From assembly GCF_020171345.1 (NCBI RefSeq), contig NZ_JAIUZM010000005.1, forward strand, positions 124,001 through 188,000: DNA of 64,000 bases, written 5' to 3'. Below the pieces are notes generated by a model, which worked only from the letters and a program-made list of their open reading frames with translations, did not search any database and was not told the origin of the DNA. The translations under genes were made by a program, and so were the position numbers. Source of the stretch: Microbulbifer agarilyticus (lineage in GTDB: Bacteria; Pseudomonadota; Gammaproteobacteria; Pseudomonadales; Cellvibrionaceae). This document shows, in pieces, positions 1-7,821 of the stretch (positions are counted from its first letter, which is position 1; each line of letters starts with the position of its first letter).

Positions 1-51
1 CCCACACTGTTGTGGGTATGGCCGCTGTAGGCGGCAGTATAAAAACGTATT

Positions 52-498
52 TCAAGCGATGTCGTCACCGGGCTTTTGTGTCAGGTCCGTAAGGTACTCA
101 CTGCAAAAACGCAGGGCATCGGTCACCGTGACAATACCCGCGAGTTCCCCCTCTCTCATCACCAGCACCGAGCCGATGCCGGTATCCGCCATGGCCAGCA
201 GAATCCTGTCTAATGGGTCGTGGATGTCGGCGATATACGGGCGGCGCGCGCACAGGTCGCGCACGTACAGCTGCTGCTCCTCCAGTCGGTGACCGGGCGA
301 CTGAACCCGGTCAATATCGCCGCGGGAGATAATGGTTTCCAGATCGCCATCGCGGGTTACCGGCAGGTGATGTACCTGATGTTCCTCCATCAACGATTCG
401 GCGGCTTCGATGGGGGAGTCGATATCGATGTGATAGGGGAACGGCGTCATCAGTGCCGCGAGTGTGGGCATATGGTGGATATCCCGTATTTTACGCAT
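52..498 (-). CDS. CBS-domain pair protein
   Basis: A stand-alone pair of CBS domains, about 148 residues. The first CBS repeat follows LAALMTPFPYHID and ends with the HHLPVTRDGDLETIISRGD pattern. The second ends with SVLVMREGELAGIVTVTDAL, the typical GxLxGIVTxxD signature. Such modules bind adenosine nucleotides and act as energy or ligand sensors, but no effector domain is attached, so the target is unknown. An ATG at 496-498 is preceded by AGGGG nine bases upstream and begins a natural N-terminus (MRKIRDIHHM). The frame stays open to an upstream start at 573, whose 25 extra residues look non-coding. There is no signal peptide or membrane segment, so the protein is probably cytoplasmic. Alternative: the longer start at 573. 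Confidence 0.85.
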   Translation of the reverse strand: MRKIRDIHHMPTLAALMTPFPYHIDIDSPIEAAESLMEEHQVHHLPVTRDGDLETIISRGDIDRVQSPGHRLEEQQLYVRDLCARRPYIADIHDPLDRILLAMADTGIGSVLVMREGELAGIVTVTDALRFCSEYLTDLTQKPGDDIA

Positions 499-700
499 GT
501 GTTCGATCCCCTGATGGCGATAGTCCTGTTCTCTGCAAAAGAATAGAACAGTGGTTTGGCAGTCTGAAGACAATTGCGAGAGCGAAGCATTTAGCGACTT
601 CTGGCTAATATCCCGCTAACCATATCGACGAATATAAAAAGGAAATCGAATTAAGCGGGCAATGGTTGGCTATTGAATATCAACACAGTATTATGCGCAG

Positions 701-757
701 CCCTCGCTGAGGTACCGTTGGAGGTTTACGGTGCCGTTAACGAAGAGTCAGCGAGGG
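701..757. repeat. Nested inverted repeat, possible structured RNA
   Basis: CCCTCGCTGA at 701-710 is perfectly complementary to TCAGCGAGGG at 748-757. Inside it, GGTACCG (711-717) pairs with CGGTGCC (729-735) with one G-U. The two stems stack directly on the 5' side, giving a compact fold with an 11-base apical loop. There is no T-run after it, so it is not a simple terminator. Confidence 0.5.
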
Positions 758-997
758 AATAATTTCCCAAGTATGCTTGAAATATCGGAAAACGGTATTA
801 CTTTTGTCTTGTTCGGGTTTGCGATTTAGTAATGCTATTTACCTGATTGGCTATTTTAATCCTGCAAAATAAATATTTAGACGCAAGTCGGTTAATATTT
901 TGGGGTGCTAATGTTTTTCGGTTAATCGCCGCTATTTCGAGACAGTCTGGCTGTCAGTATTCGCTGGATCAAACCGCCGAAGATCCGTGACACCTGT

Positions 998-1024
998 GGC
1001 GCACCAACTGCAATTTGGTGTGCC
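998..1024. other. Ten-pair hairpin
   Basis: GGCGCACCAA (998-1007) pairs with TTGGTGTGCC (1015-1024), including one G-U, around the loop CTGCAAT. It sits in the long non-coding stretch before the MvaT-like gene. No T-run follows. Confidence 0.45.
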
Positions 1025-1156
1025 TTGTGTATATGCAAAGACTGGATGTTTGCAAATACAGGGTAGGTCGCCGCGTCAATGGGAAATATACAACCGAAGG
1101 ATATGGGGTTTGTCCCATTATTTCGTACTCTTCGTTTTTTGCTACTTCAAATCAAA

Positions 1157-1168
1157 GCGGCATGCCGC
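1157..1168. promoter_or_regulatory. 12-base palindrome upstream of the MvaT-like gene
   Basis: GCGGCATGCCGC is a perfect palindrome about 70 bases before the ATG of the MvaT-like gene, a position that would suit an operator. The regulator is unknown and no clear -35/-10 pair could be assigned. Confidence 0.3.
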
Positions 1169-1240
1169 ACACCAGTACAAAATAAAACACGCCATTTAGG
1201 CTAGGCGTTTACACGCAATATATATCGAGGCTCTATATAT

Positions 1241-1717
1241 ATGTTTCAAGATTACGATCAGATCGAACAACAAATCGCTGCACACCAGGCCAAAATCGAG
1301 GAGCTGCAGGAGCAGAAGGCGCAGGCCGAACGTAAGAAGCAGGGCGTTATCGCTTTTGACAAAACACTGGTCAACCTGGCTGCCGAATACAATATGGAAG
1401 AAGAAGAGTTCTTCCCGGCGCGTGGCGAAATGATCGTTGACTGGCTGGTTTCTCAACTCAACGATGATGATGCGCCAGATTACGTGCGCTCCCTGAAGGC
1501 ACGCGTTGCCCGTTCCCTCAAGCGCGATGGTGAAGCGCCGCGCCGCGCGGGTCGCAAACCTGCGACGAACAAGCCGGCAGAGCCGAAGCTGGAAACCGGT
1601 CACTACCGCAACCCATACACCAACGCCACCATCGAGAAGAAAAAACGCAACCCGAAACAGTTGAACCAGTGGGTTGCCGAGCATGGACTGGAAAAGGTGC
1701 AGTCCTGGAAGATCTAA
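1241..1717 (+). CDS. MvaT/H-NS-like nucleoid-associated silencer
   Basis: 158 residues. The N-terminal 40 residues are a charged helical segment (IEQQIAAHQAKIEELQEQKA), fitting the coiled-coil dimerisation part of MvaT/H-NS proteins. A linker rich in Arg, Lys, Pro and Ala (about 95-118) precedes a C-terminal module, HYRNPYTNATIE then KQLNQWVAEHGLEKVQSW. This matches the MvaT DNA-binding module (YKNPxxGEVIE ... LKEWxxxxGxxxVxxW). Members bind AT-rich DNA and silence horizontally acquired genes. It is longer than Pseudomonas MvaT (about 124 residues); the extra length lies in the middle. The AT-rich, structured DNA upstream would suit autoregulation. The gene is monocistronic and ends in a strong terminator. 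Family assignment is by motif only. Confidence 0.75.
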   Translation: MFQDYDQIEQQIAAHQAKIEELQEQKAQAERKKQGVIAFDKTLVNLAAEYNMEEEEFFPARGEMIVDWLVSQLNDDDAPDYVRSLKARVARSLKRDGEAPRRAGRKPATNKPAEPKLETGHYRNPYTNATIEKKKRNPKQLNQWVAEHGLEKVQSWKI

Positions 1718-1738
1718 TTTTCCCTTACGCACCCCAAT

Positions 1739-1779
1739 AAAAAAGCCCCCGCCAGCTGCCGCTGCCGGGGGCTTTTTTT
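1739..1779 (+). terminator. Intrinsic terminator of the MvaT-like gene
   Basis: AAAAAAGCCCCCG pairs with CGGGGGCTTTTTTT around a 14-base loop, with a run of seven T at 1773-1779, 21 bases after the stop codon. Confidence 0.9.
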
Positions 1780-1964
1780 ATCGCCTGCCTGACGTAAGTT
1801 CATTTCCGGCGGCGGCGGGGTCATCTGCAGGTAAAAGGATATCGGCCATTTTGCGTCAAAAGGTGTATTACCGCGTAACGGGAGCGGCCGCGACAGGGGA
1901 TATCGGCAATACTTTTTCAGGTGCGAACGGAGTTTTTGAGTTGTAGTTCGACAAGGAGTACCCA

Positions 1965-4013
1965 GTGCCATTCAGGCTCGCTTTACCGGGTGTCGATTTT
2001 CGTCGCTGGCTTTTTCTCGCGGGAATCCCCTTAGTTCTTTGCATGTGCGTTGCCGGGTGTCGTTCCGACAACGACAGCAACAATGTCCCTCGCCCTGGCG
2101 AAGCACCTCGCGCCACCACGACCAGTGCCACCAAGACACCCACCACGACCAGTACAAGTGCCTCGAATAGCGGTGAGGAAAAAACCGGAATTTTTGTTGG
2201 TGATATCAAAGGCCTGTTTTATGAAACGCCGAGTTTTTCCGGCCTCACCGATGACAAGGGCCGATTCCGTTACCGGCAGGGGGAGCGCATTCGTTTTTCC
2301 CTGGGGGGCGTCGATCTCGGCGCTGCACTTGCCCGCCCCAGAATGAGTCCGTTTAATCTGGCCGGCACATTACCTTTTAGCGAGGAGTGGGAGTTCCGTG
2401 CGGCGCTGGAGGATCACCAGCGTGTGGATGCACTGGACCTGGCCTCCAATATGATGCTGTTCTTTTTGATCCTCGACCGCGACCAGGACCCGAGTAATGG
2501 CATTGACCTGACCGATTGGAATGCAGACTTGCGCGGCTACAGTGTCAATTTTGATTTCGACCTATACGCCTTCCCTTTCCGCCGCGGCCTGGATTCATTG
2601 CCGGCGATCAAAAGTCAGTTTGAAATCCGTTATCAGCTGCCGCTGGATGCGCCGCTGTTATATCTCTACGACGCCCTGGGTATCTTGATCCCGACGCTGG
2701 TGCCATTCGATGAAACCCGCGACTTTAACGATGACGATATCATCGAGCAGCGCATCCTGTGGCGCTATAACGACTTGGGGCTGCCGCGGGATATTCGCTA
2801 TTCGCTATTTCCCGATGAGCTGGATCGCTGGCGCGAACGTCTGGAATACACCTATGACGATTGGGGGCGGGCGATATTTGTATTGCGTGAAACCGATCTC
2901 GAAGAGAACGGGATTGTGAATTTCTTTTACACCTCCGAGCGTTTCTTCAACGACGAAGGCTTTTTGATTGAAATCATCGAGCAGGATGGGCGTGTGCTGC
3001 CGGAGGAGCAGCGCCGCTTCGTGTTTGCCTACGACGAGGGCAGCAATCTCGACCTGTATGTGTTTGAGCAGGACTTCACGCTCAGTGGGGTGGTCGATGC
3101 GATTTTTGCGATAGAGAGCCTGTACAACGATGACGGCTTGCTGCGCCTGCGGCTTGAGGAGTCGGACCGGAATGCCGACGGTCTGGTGCAGCGTCGCCTG
3201 CGCTATGAATACTTTTATAACGATCTCGGACAGCCCTTCGAGGTGTTGGAAACCGAAGACGACGGTGTGGAATTTCGCGCGGACGGTGTGATCGATCGGC
3301 GACGACAGGTGCTCTATGTGTACGGCGCGGGGGCCCGCCTGCTGCGGGAGACGGTGCGTTTCGACGATAACGACGACGGCCAGGTGGACCGCATCAACAC
3401 CTATGAATTTCTATATGAGAGCAGTGGGCGGCTGCGCGAGGAAAGCTGGGCCTTCGATCTGGATGCCGACGGTGTGGTGGAATCCCGCCGTACCTTCACC
3501 TATCGCTATTCCACCGATGACCTGTTGCTGCGCGTGGAAATGAACCTGGACAATGATGACAACGGCTTCCCCGAGGCGACCACGGTCACTAACTATCGGT
3601 ACAACACCCGCGGCCAGCTGCGTGAAACCGAAATTGCGACCTTCAATGGCAATGATGAGCAGCAGAGCCTGCTGACCACCACCCGTATCTACGGCGCACG
3701 TGGGCAGCTGGTGGACTGGTATCGCGAGGGCGAGGGCTTTACCGGAGTGACCAATACGCCGACGCGGCTGCGTTTTCGTTATCGGGAAATCGACGACGGC
3801 CTGCGCTATTTAATCGATCACTACCGCTACCGGCAGCCACAATTTACCGAGGTGGGCAACCCGGCCATCAACGTACCCTGTATTGACTACCGCTTTGCCG
3901 AGGGCGAGGTGCGTTGCGGGCTCAGCTGGCCCATGCAGTGGAAACTGTTCTGGGAAGAAACCTGGAAGGCGCCGGGTATCAACCGCGGCGGGCCTGTGGT
4001 GATCAGGCCCTGA
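1965..4013 (+). CDS. Lipoprotein with tandem YD-like repeats
   Basis: 682 residues from a GTG start, with AAGGAG six bases upstream. The signal peptide ends in a lipobox (CVAGC, Cys at about 32), followed by a Ser/Thr/Pro linker (about 45-70). Residues 75-130 (GIFVGDIKGLFYET...GLTDDKGRFRYRQGE...FSLGGVDLG) resemble the repeat often found in gammaproteobacterial surface lipoproteins. From about residue 266 to 600, roughly ten to eleven repeats of 30-34 residues follow. Each starts with an aromatic YxYNDxG-type turn and several carry an Asp/Asn-rich loop (FDDNDDGQVD, FDLDADGVVE, SDRNADGLVQ) that looks calcium-binding. The layout resembles Rhs/YD repeats but lacks an Rhs core or toxin end. An outer-membrane surface role is an inference; the function is unknown. 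Confidence 0.75.
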   Translation: MPFRLALPGVDFRRWLFLAGIPLVLCMCVAGCRSDNDSNNVPRPGEAPRATTTSATKTPTTTSTSASNSGEEKTGIFVGDIKGLFYETPSFSGLTDDKGRFRYRQGERIRFSLGGVDLGAALARPRMSPFNLAGTLPFSEEWEFRAALEDHQRVDALDLASNMMLFFLILDRDQDPSNGIDLTDWNADLRGYSVNFDFDLYAFPFRRGLDSLPAIKSQFEIRYQLPLDAPLLYLYDALGILIPTLVPFDETRDFNDDDIIEQRILWRYNDLGLPRDIRYSLFPDELDRWRERLEYTYDDWGRAIFVLRETDLEENGIVNFFYTSERFFNDEGFLIEIIEQDGRVLPEEQRRFVFAYDEGSNLDLYVFEQDFTLSGVVDAIFAIESLYNDDGLLRLRLEESDRNADGLVQRRLRYEYFYNDLGQPFEVLETEDDGVEFRADGVIDRRRQVLYVYGAGARLLRETVRFDDNDDGQVDRINTYEFLYESSGRLREESWAFDLDADGVVESRRTFTYRYSTDDLLLRVEMNLDNDDNGFPEATTVTNYRYNTRGQLRETEIATFNGNDEQQSLLTTTRIYGARGQLVDWYREGEGFTGVTNTPTRLRFRYREIDDGLRYLIDHYRYRQPQFTEVGNPAINVPCIDYRFAEGEVRCGLSWPMQWKLFWEETWKAPGINRGGPVVIRP

Positions 4014-4037
4014 AGCTCACCGCGATTATTGATTCTG

Positions 4038-6149
4038 TTAGAAGCGGAACTTTACGTCCGCGTAGACACTGCGTGGCTCGCCGATAAAGTAGCGGTCACC
4101 ACCGCCCAGGCTGGAGTAGTCGGCGCGCTCCGCATAATCCACATCCGCCAGATTCTCGATACGCAAACCAACCGATGTGCTGTCGCTCAACGCCTTCCGC
4201 GCGCGCAGGTGCAGCAGCTGGTGACCGTCGTAGCGATGGGCGTTTCCAATATCGGTAAAGTAGCCGCCGGTGTATTGCCACTGCAGCGCGATCTCGGTGG
4301 TGTCGGCCGGCTGCCATGCCAGGTTGAGGTTGTGCATAGAGCGCGGCGCGGTATCGATGTCGTTGCCGTCGCTGGCGATGGGGCCCGACCCCGGCGCGCT
4401 CAGGTCACTGGTGTACTGGTGACGGGCAAAGGTGCCGCTGGCCGCCAGCTGCCAGGTTTCGCTGAAGCGCCAATCCAGTGCGTATTCCAGGCCATAGTGG
4501 CGGCTCTCGCCATCGCTCAGGTTGAGGCGGTCAGATGACTGGAACACCACGTCCGACTTTTCCATATAAAACCCGGTAAGGCTGTAGCGCAGCGTTTCTC
4601 CGGCGTGGCGGATACCGGCTTCCAGACTGTCGATGGATTCGGAATCCAGCTCGGCGCGGGTCTGGCCGTTCTGTAAACGGTACAACTCCGTGGCCTGTGG
4701 CGCGCGGAAGCCGCTTGCCAGGCGCAATACACCGCTTAGCTGGTCGCTCAGCTGCCGGGTCAGGCTGGCGTTTAGTGACAGGTTGGCGAAGTCATCCGCG
4801 CGATCGTCCGGACGGGAATAGCGGCAGCCAATGGCGCCGGTAAATCCGCTGATACAGATATCGCCATTGTCCTGGGTGTCCCCAGCAATCATGTGATTGT
4901 CGTAGTTGTAGCGCAGGTATTCGCCGCGCGCGCCGATGCTACCGGTGGTGCGCTCGTCCAGTTGCCAGTCGGCCTGGGAAAAAATGGCCGCGACCGCTGC
5001 GGACACCGAGTAGTCATAGTGTTTGCCGGCGGGAAATACCGAGAAGCCGCCCTCCTGGGTCTGCTTGAGCCAGCCCGCGGTGTATTCGAGATCCACGCCA
5101 CTGGTCAGTGCCAGTGCCGGATCAATCTGCTGGCGCAGCGCAGTTTGCACCCCGAGACCTTTCTGGCCGTTTTCCTCCAGCGGTGTACCCGGCAGGAAGT
5201 GCATCAGGAATGCCATGTCGGTGTAGCGTGCGTAAGGCGTGATCTGCAGCTCATCGCCATTACCCAGGGTGCGCTGCATTTTTACCTGTGCCCGTGCCGC
5301 TTGGCTGTCGCGGAAGGCTTCCGGGTTGGGGTTTTCCCGTTTGCGCGCGTCGTCTTTGTAGGCATCTTTGCCCACCACGTAGCCGGCGGTTTCCTGATTG
5401 AGATTGCTCAGGTTGAGCAGTGCCGAGATGGACCAGTCCTGCCACTGTCGGTCATTGCGCAGCTGCAGTTTTTGCTGATCAAAGCCGGAGTCATCCTTGT
5501 AGCCGTCATCGCGGGCACCGGTAAAGTCGATACGCGTACCACCCTGGTCATCGCCCCGGTTGTGTGTCAGCTTCAGGCGCTGGTAGTCGTTGGCGCCGCC
5601 TTCGATACCAATTGAGGACTCGCTACCCTGCGCCGGGGCCGCGCTCAGCACGTTGATCACCCCGTGTTGCGCGTCGGAGCCGTACAGCACCGTGCCCGGA
5701 CCGCGCAATACCTCGATACGGCCGGCCTGTTCAAAGTGGGTATCAAACAGCTGGTTGACGTTGCAGAAGCCGGTACCGCGTACTGGAATACCATCCTGGG
5801 TTATCGCAAAAGCGCCACAGCTACCGGCACCGGTGAGTACCGGGGAGCGCAGGCCGATCAGGCTTTCCTGGCCATTGCCGCGATTGATATTCACGCCCGG
5901 TACCGAGGACAGGGCCTGGCTGGGATGCACCGCGCCGATTGCGCTGAGTGGTTCCCCGTTTACGATACTGACGGAAGCCGGTTGTGAAAGCAGTGGCTGC
6001 GGAGTCCGCGCAGCGGTCACGGAAACCTGCTCAAGCCCGGTGGCTTGCTCTTCGGCAGTGGAATGGGCGGAGTCCGTTGCTACTGTGAGAGACAGAGCGA
6101 GCAGTGTTGAGCTGGTGAAGGTTGATGCAGTCAGTCGAGAAGTGGTCAT
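4038..6149 (-). CDS. TonB-dependent outer membrane receptor
   Basis: About 703 residues. A signal peptide (STLLALSLTVATDSAHS) is followed by a TonB-box-like segment LEQVSVTAAR. A plug domain comes next (GIPVRGTGF..., GRIEVLRGPGTVLYGSDAQHGVINVLS), then a beta-barrel ending in an aromatic residue (VYADVKFRF). Such receptors use the TonB-ExbBD energy system to import siderophores, cobalamin or other scarce ligands; the substrate cannot be told here. A Cys pair in the plug (SCGAF...FCNVN) could form a disulfide. The ATG at 6147-6149 gives a sensible signal peptide; the frame extends to a TTG at 6215. It lies just downstream of the NADH dehydrogenase gene on the same strand and may be co-transcribed with it. 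Confidence 0.9.
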   Translation of the reverse strand: MTTSRLTASTFTSSTLLALSLTVATDSAHSTAEEQATGLEQVSVTAARTPQPLLSQPASVSIVNGEPLSAIGAVHPSQALSSVPGVNINRGNGQESLIGLRSPVLTGAGSCGAFAITQDGIPVRGTGFCNVNQLFDTHFEQAGRIEVLRGPGTVLYGSDAQHGVINVLSAAPAQGSESSIGIEGGANDYQRLKLTHNRGDDQGGTRIDFTGARDDGYKDDSGFDQQKLQLRNDRQWQDWSISALLNLSNLNQETAGYVVGKDAYKDDARKRENPNPEAFRDSQAARAQVKMQRTLGNGDELQITPYARYTDMAFLMHFLPGTPLEENGQKGLGVQTALRQQIDPALALTSGVDLEYTAGWLKQTQEGGFSVFPAGKHYDYSVSAAVAAIFSQADWQLDERTTGSIGARGEYLRYNYDNHMIAGDTQDNGDICISGFTGAIGCRYSRPDDRADDFANLSLNASLTRQLSDQLSGVLRLASGFRAPQATELYRLQNGQTRAELDSESIDSLEAGIRHAGETLRYSLTGFYMEKSDVVFQSSDRLNLSDGESRHYGLEYALDWRFSETWQLAASGTFARHQYTSDLSAPGSGPIASDGNDIDTAPRSMHNLNLAWQPADTTEIALQWQYTGGYFTDIGNAHRYDGHQLLHLRARKALSDSTSVGLRIENLADVDYAERADYSSLGGGDRYFIGEPRSVYADVKFRF

Positions 6150-6224
6150 TGCTGCGCGTGCCGCCGGTACCTGATGAGATTTCTGCCATGGTACCGGCAG
6201 CGACGAGATCAGCAAAGAGGCGGT

Positions 6225-7559
6225 CTAGTGCATCTTGAGCCGTGGGCTTACGAATCGGTTAGCTTGGCCGATAATGTACAAAAGCATGGCCTTGGGCCAG
6301 CCGTGTATGGCCGCCAGATGCATGCGATACAGGGAGCGGTAGGCAACACCTGCCAGTCGGCCTTCAATGGTGAGGCTGCCCTTCACCAGTCCTCCCATCA
6401 GGTTGCCGACGGCATCGAACTTGGAGAGGGACACCAGTGAGCCGCGATCTTTATACACAAACGGTTGCAGTGTTGCTTGCTCGCTGCCGGTATCGCTACT
6501 GGCCTCGGCTTCCACCAGACGGATCAGGTTTTCACTGAGCGTCTTCGACATCTGTTGTGCGGACTGTGCGCGCGGCGGCACCTTCACCCCGTGGCCGTCG
6601 ATACAGCCGGCGCAATCACCCAAGGCAAAGATCGCCGGGTCGGTGACACTGCGCAGGGTGGCTTCAACTTCGATCTGGTTTTGTCGATTGAGCTTCAGCT
6701 CGTCCAGTTGTTGCAGGAAATCCGGAGCCTTTACACCGGCGGCCCAGACGCGCATGACTGCAGGAATTTCGTCCTCGTCTTTTGTTACAAAGCCAGAGCT
6801 TGTTGCCTCCGCGACCTGGGTATTGGTGAGCACCCGCACCCCGATCTTGGTGAGCTCCTTTTCCGAACTGTTACCCAGGCGCGGCGGTAGCGCCGGCAGC
6901 AGGTGGGGGCCGGCCTCGATCAAGGTTACCTTGAGGTCGCCATTTTTGATGCGGCTGTAGTGACCCATTTCCTGTACCGAATCCACCAGCTCTGCCGCCA
7001 GCTCCACACCGGTGGCGCCGCCACCGACAATGGCGATATGCACGGACTTAACCACCTGGCTATCGAGCAACAGGAATTGATCGAGCAGGCGGCTGTGAAA
7101 TTTCTGCGCCTGCTCGGCACTGTCGAGAAACTGGCAGTGCTTGCGCACACCGGGTGTATGAAAATCGTTGCTTTGGCTGCCGAGGGCAATTATCAGGTAG
7201 TCGTAATCGAGTTTGCGTGCCGGTACCAGTGGTGCGCCATCGGCGTTGTGCACTTCCGCCAGTTCCACGGTTTTGTTTTTGCGGTCGAGGGATTTCAGGC
7301 TGCCCAGTTCAAACTGGTAGCCGTGGGCGCGACCGTGGACCTGATAATTGAGGGCGTCGAGGCTTGAGTCCAGTGCGCCAGTAGCGACCTGGTGCAACAG
7401 TGGCTTCCAGATATGGGTGCGGTTTTTATCCACCAGCGTTATTTGTGCCGCAGGCGATTTGTTACGCCGGCCAAAGCGCCTGAAAGAGAAGTGGCGTCCA
7501 AGACTGGTGGCGAGCTGTAGTCCCCCGGCGCCGCCGCCAATAATGACGATTTTTTTCAT
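6225..7559 (-). CDS. ndh: Type II NADH:quinone oxidoreductase
   Basis: 444 residues. It shows an N-terminal FAD-binding Rossmann motif (IVIIGGGAGGLQLA), a second NAD(H)-binding motif (IAIVGGGATGVELAAEL, about 180-195) and the C-terminal FAD signature FALGDCAG. The C-terminus has the hydrophobic/amphipathic stretch typical of membrane-bound NDH-2 (AKAMLLYIIGQANRF). The enzyme passes electrons from NADH to quinone without pumping protons, on the inner face of the cytoplasmic membrane. A 14-base palindrome at 7640-7653 lies upstream. The TonB receptor gene follows on the same strand, 75 bases after the stop codon by its favoured start, or 9 bases by the longer frame. Confidence 0.92.
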   Translation of the reverse strand: MKKIVIIGGGAGGLQLATSLGRHFSFRRFGRRNKSPAAQITLVDKNRTHIWKPLLHQVATGALDSSLDALNYQVHGRAHGYQFELGSLKSLDRKNKTVELAEVHNADGAPLVPARKLDYDYLIIALGSQSNDFHTPGVRKHCQFLDSAEQAQKFHSRLLDQFLLLDSQVVKSVHIAIVGGGATGVELAAELVDSVQEMGHYSRIKNGDLKVTLIEAGPHLLPALPPRLGNSSEKELTKIGVRVLTNTQVAEATSSGFVTKDEDEIPAVMRVWAAGVKAPDFLQQLDELKLNRQNQIEVEATLRSVTDPAIFALGDCAGCIDGHGVKVPPRAQSAQQMSKTLSENLIRLVEAEASSDTGSEQATLQPFVYKDRGSLVSLSKFDAVGNLMGGLVKGSLTIEGRLAGVAYRSLYRMHLAAIHGWPKAMLLYIIGQANRFVSPRLKMH

Positions 7560-7639
7560 AACAGAGTTTCCTGTAGAGCTTATTAATTCTGGCTCTTCGA
7601 AGCGCTCTGTGTGACCCGTTTTATAATATTTTTAATGCA

Positions 7640-7653
7640 CCGGGGCGCCCCGG
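7640..7653. promoter_or_regulatory. Perfect 14-base GC palindrome upstream of ndh
   Basis: CCGGGGCGCCCCGG lies about 80 bases before the ndh start, next to an AT-rich tract that contains TATAAT-like sequence. The rest of the gap 7560-7821 shows nothing else clear. It could be an operator for ndh or a hairpin ending the upstream transcript, but it has no adjoining T-run of the usual length. Confidence 0.35.
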
Positions 7654-7821
7654 CATAAAGGCAGATAGAGAAATCGCGTGGTAGCTATCTCACCTGAGAA
7701 GACGCCAGTATCCCCGCAAGATATACGTTTGGCAATCAATTAATGGTTACAGAAGAAATGGTCTCGCGAGAAAGGGAATTGCAGGCGCGATGCCGGTGCA
7801 GGTGCTTTCACAGCAGAAAAT

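Larger units (their letters stand above)
574..1240. other. AT-rich non-coding stretch with several hairpins
   Basis: About 670 bases without a convincing gene. A 70-codon frame at 987-1199 has no recognisable protein character. The stretch is clearly more AT-rich than its flanks. It holds a nested inverted repeat (701-757), a small hairpin GACAG/CTGTC (941-955), a ten-pair hairpin (998-1024), a wider AATGGGA/TCCCATT repeat (1078-1084 and 1113-1119) and a 12-base palindrome (1157-1168). It could hold one or more small RNAs and the promoter of the MvaT-like gene downstream. AT-rich DNA of this kind is also the usual target of MvaT/H-NS proteins. Confidence 0.5.

Noticed and set aside
987..1199. 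70-codon frame before the MvaT-like gene
   Set aside because: No ribosome binding site, odd composition, and it overlaps hairpins; probably non-coding.
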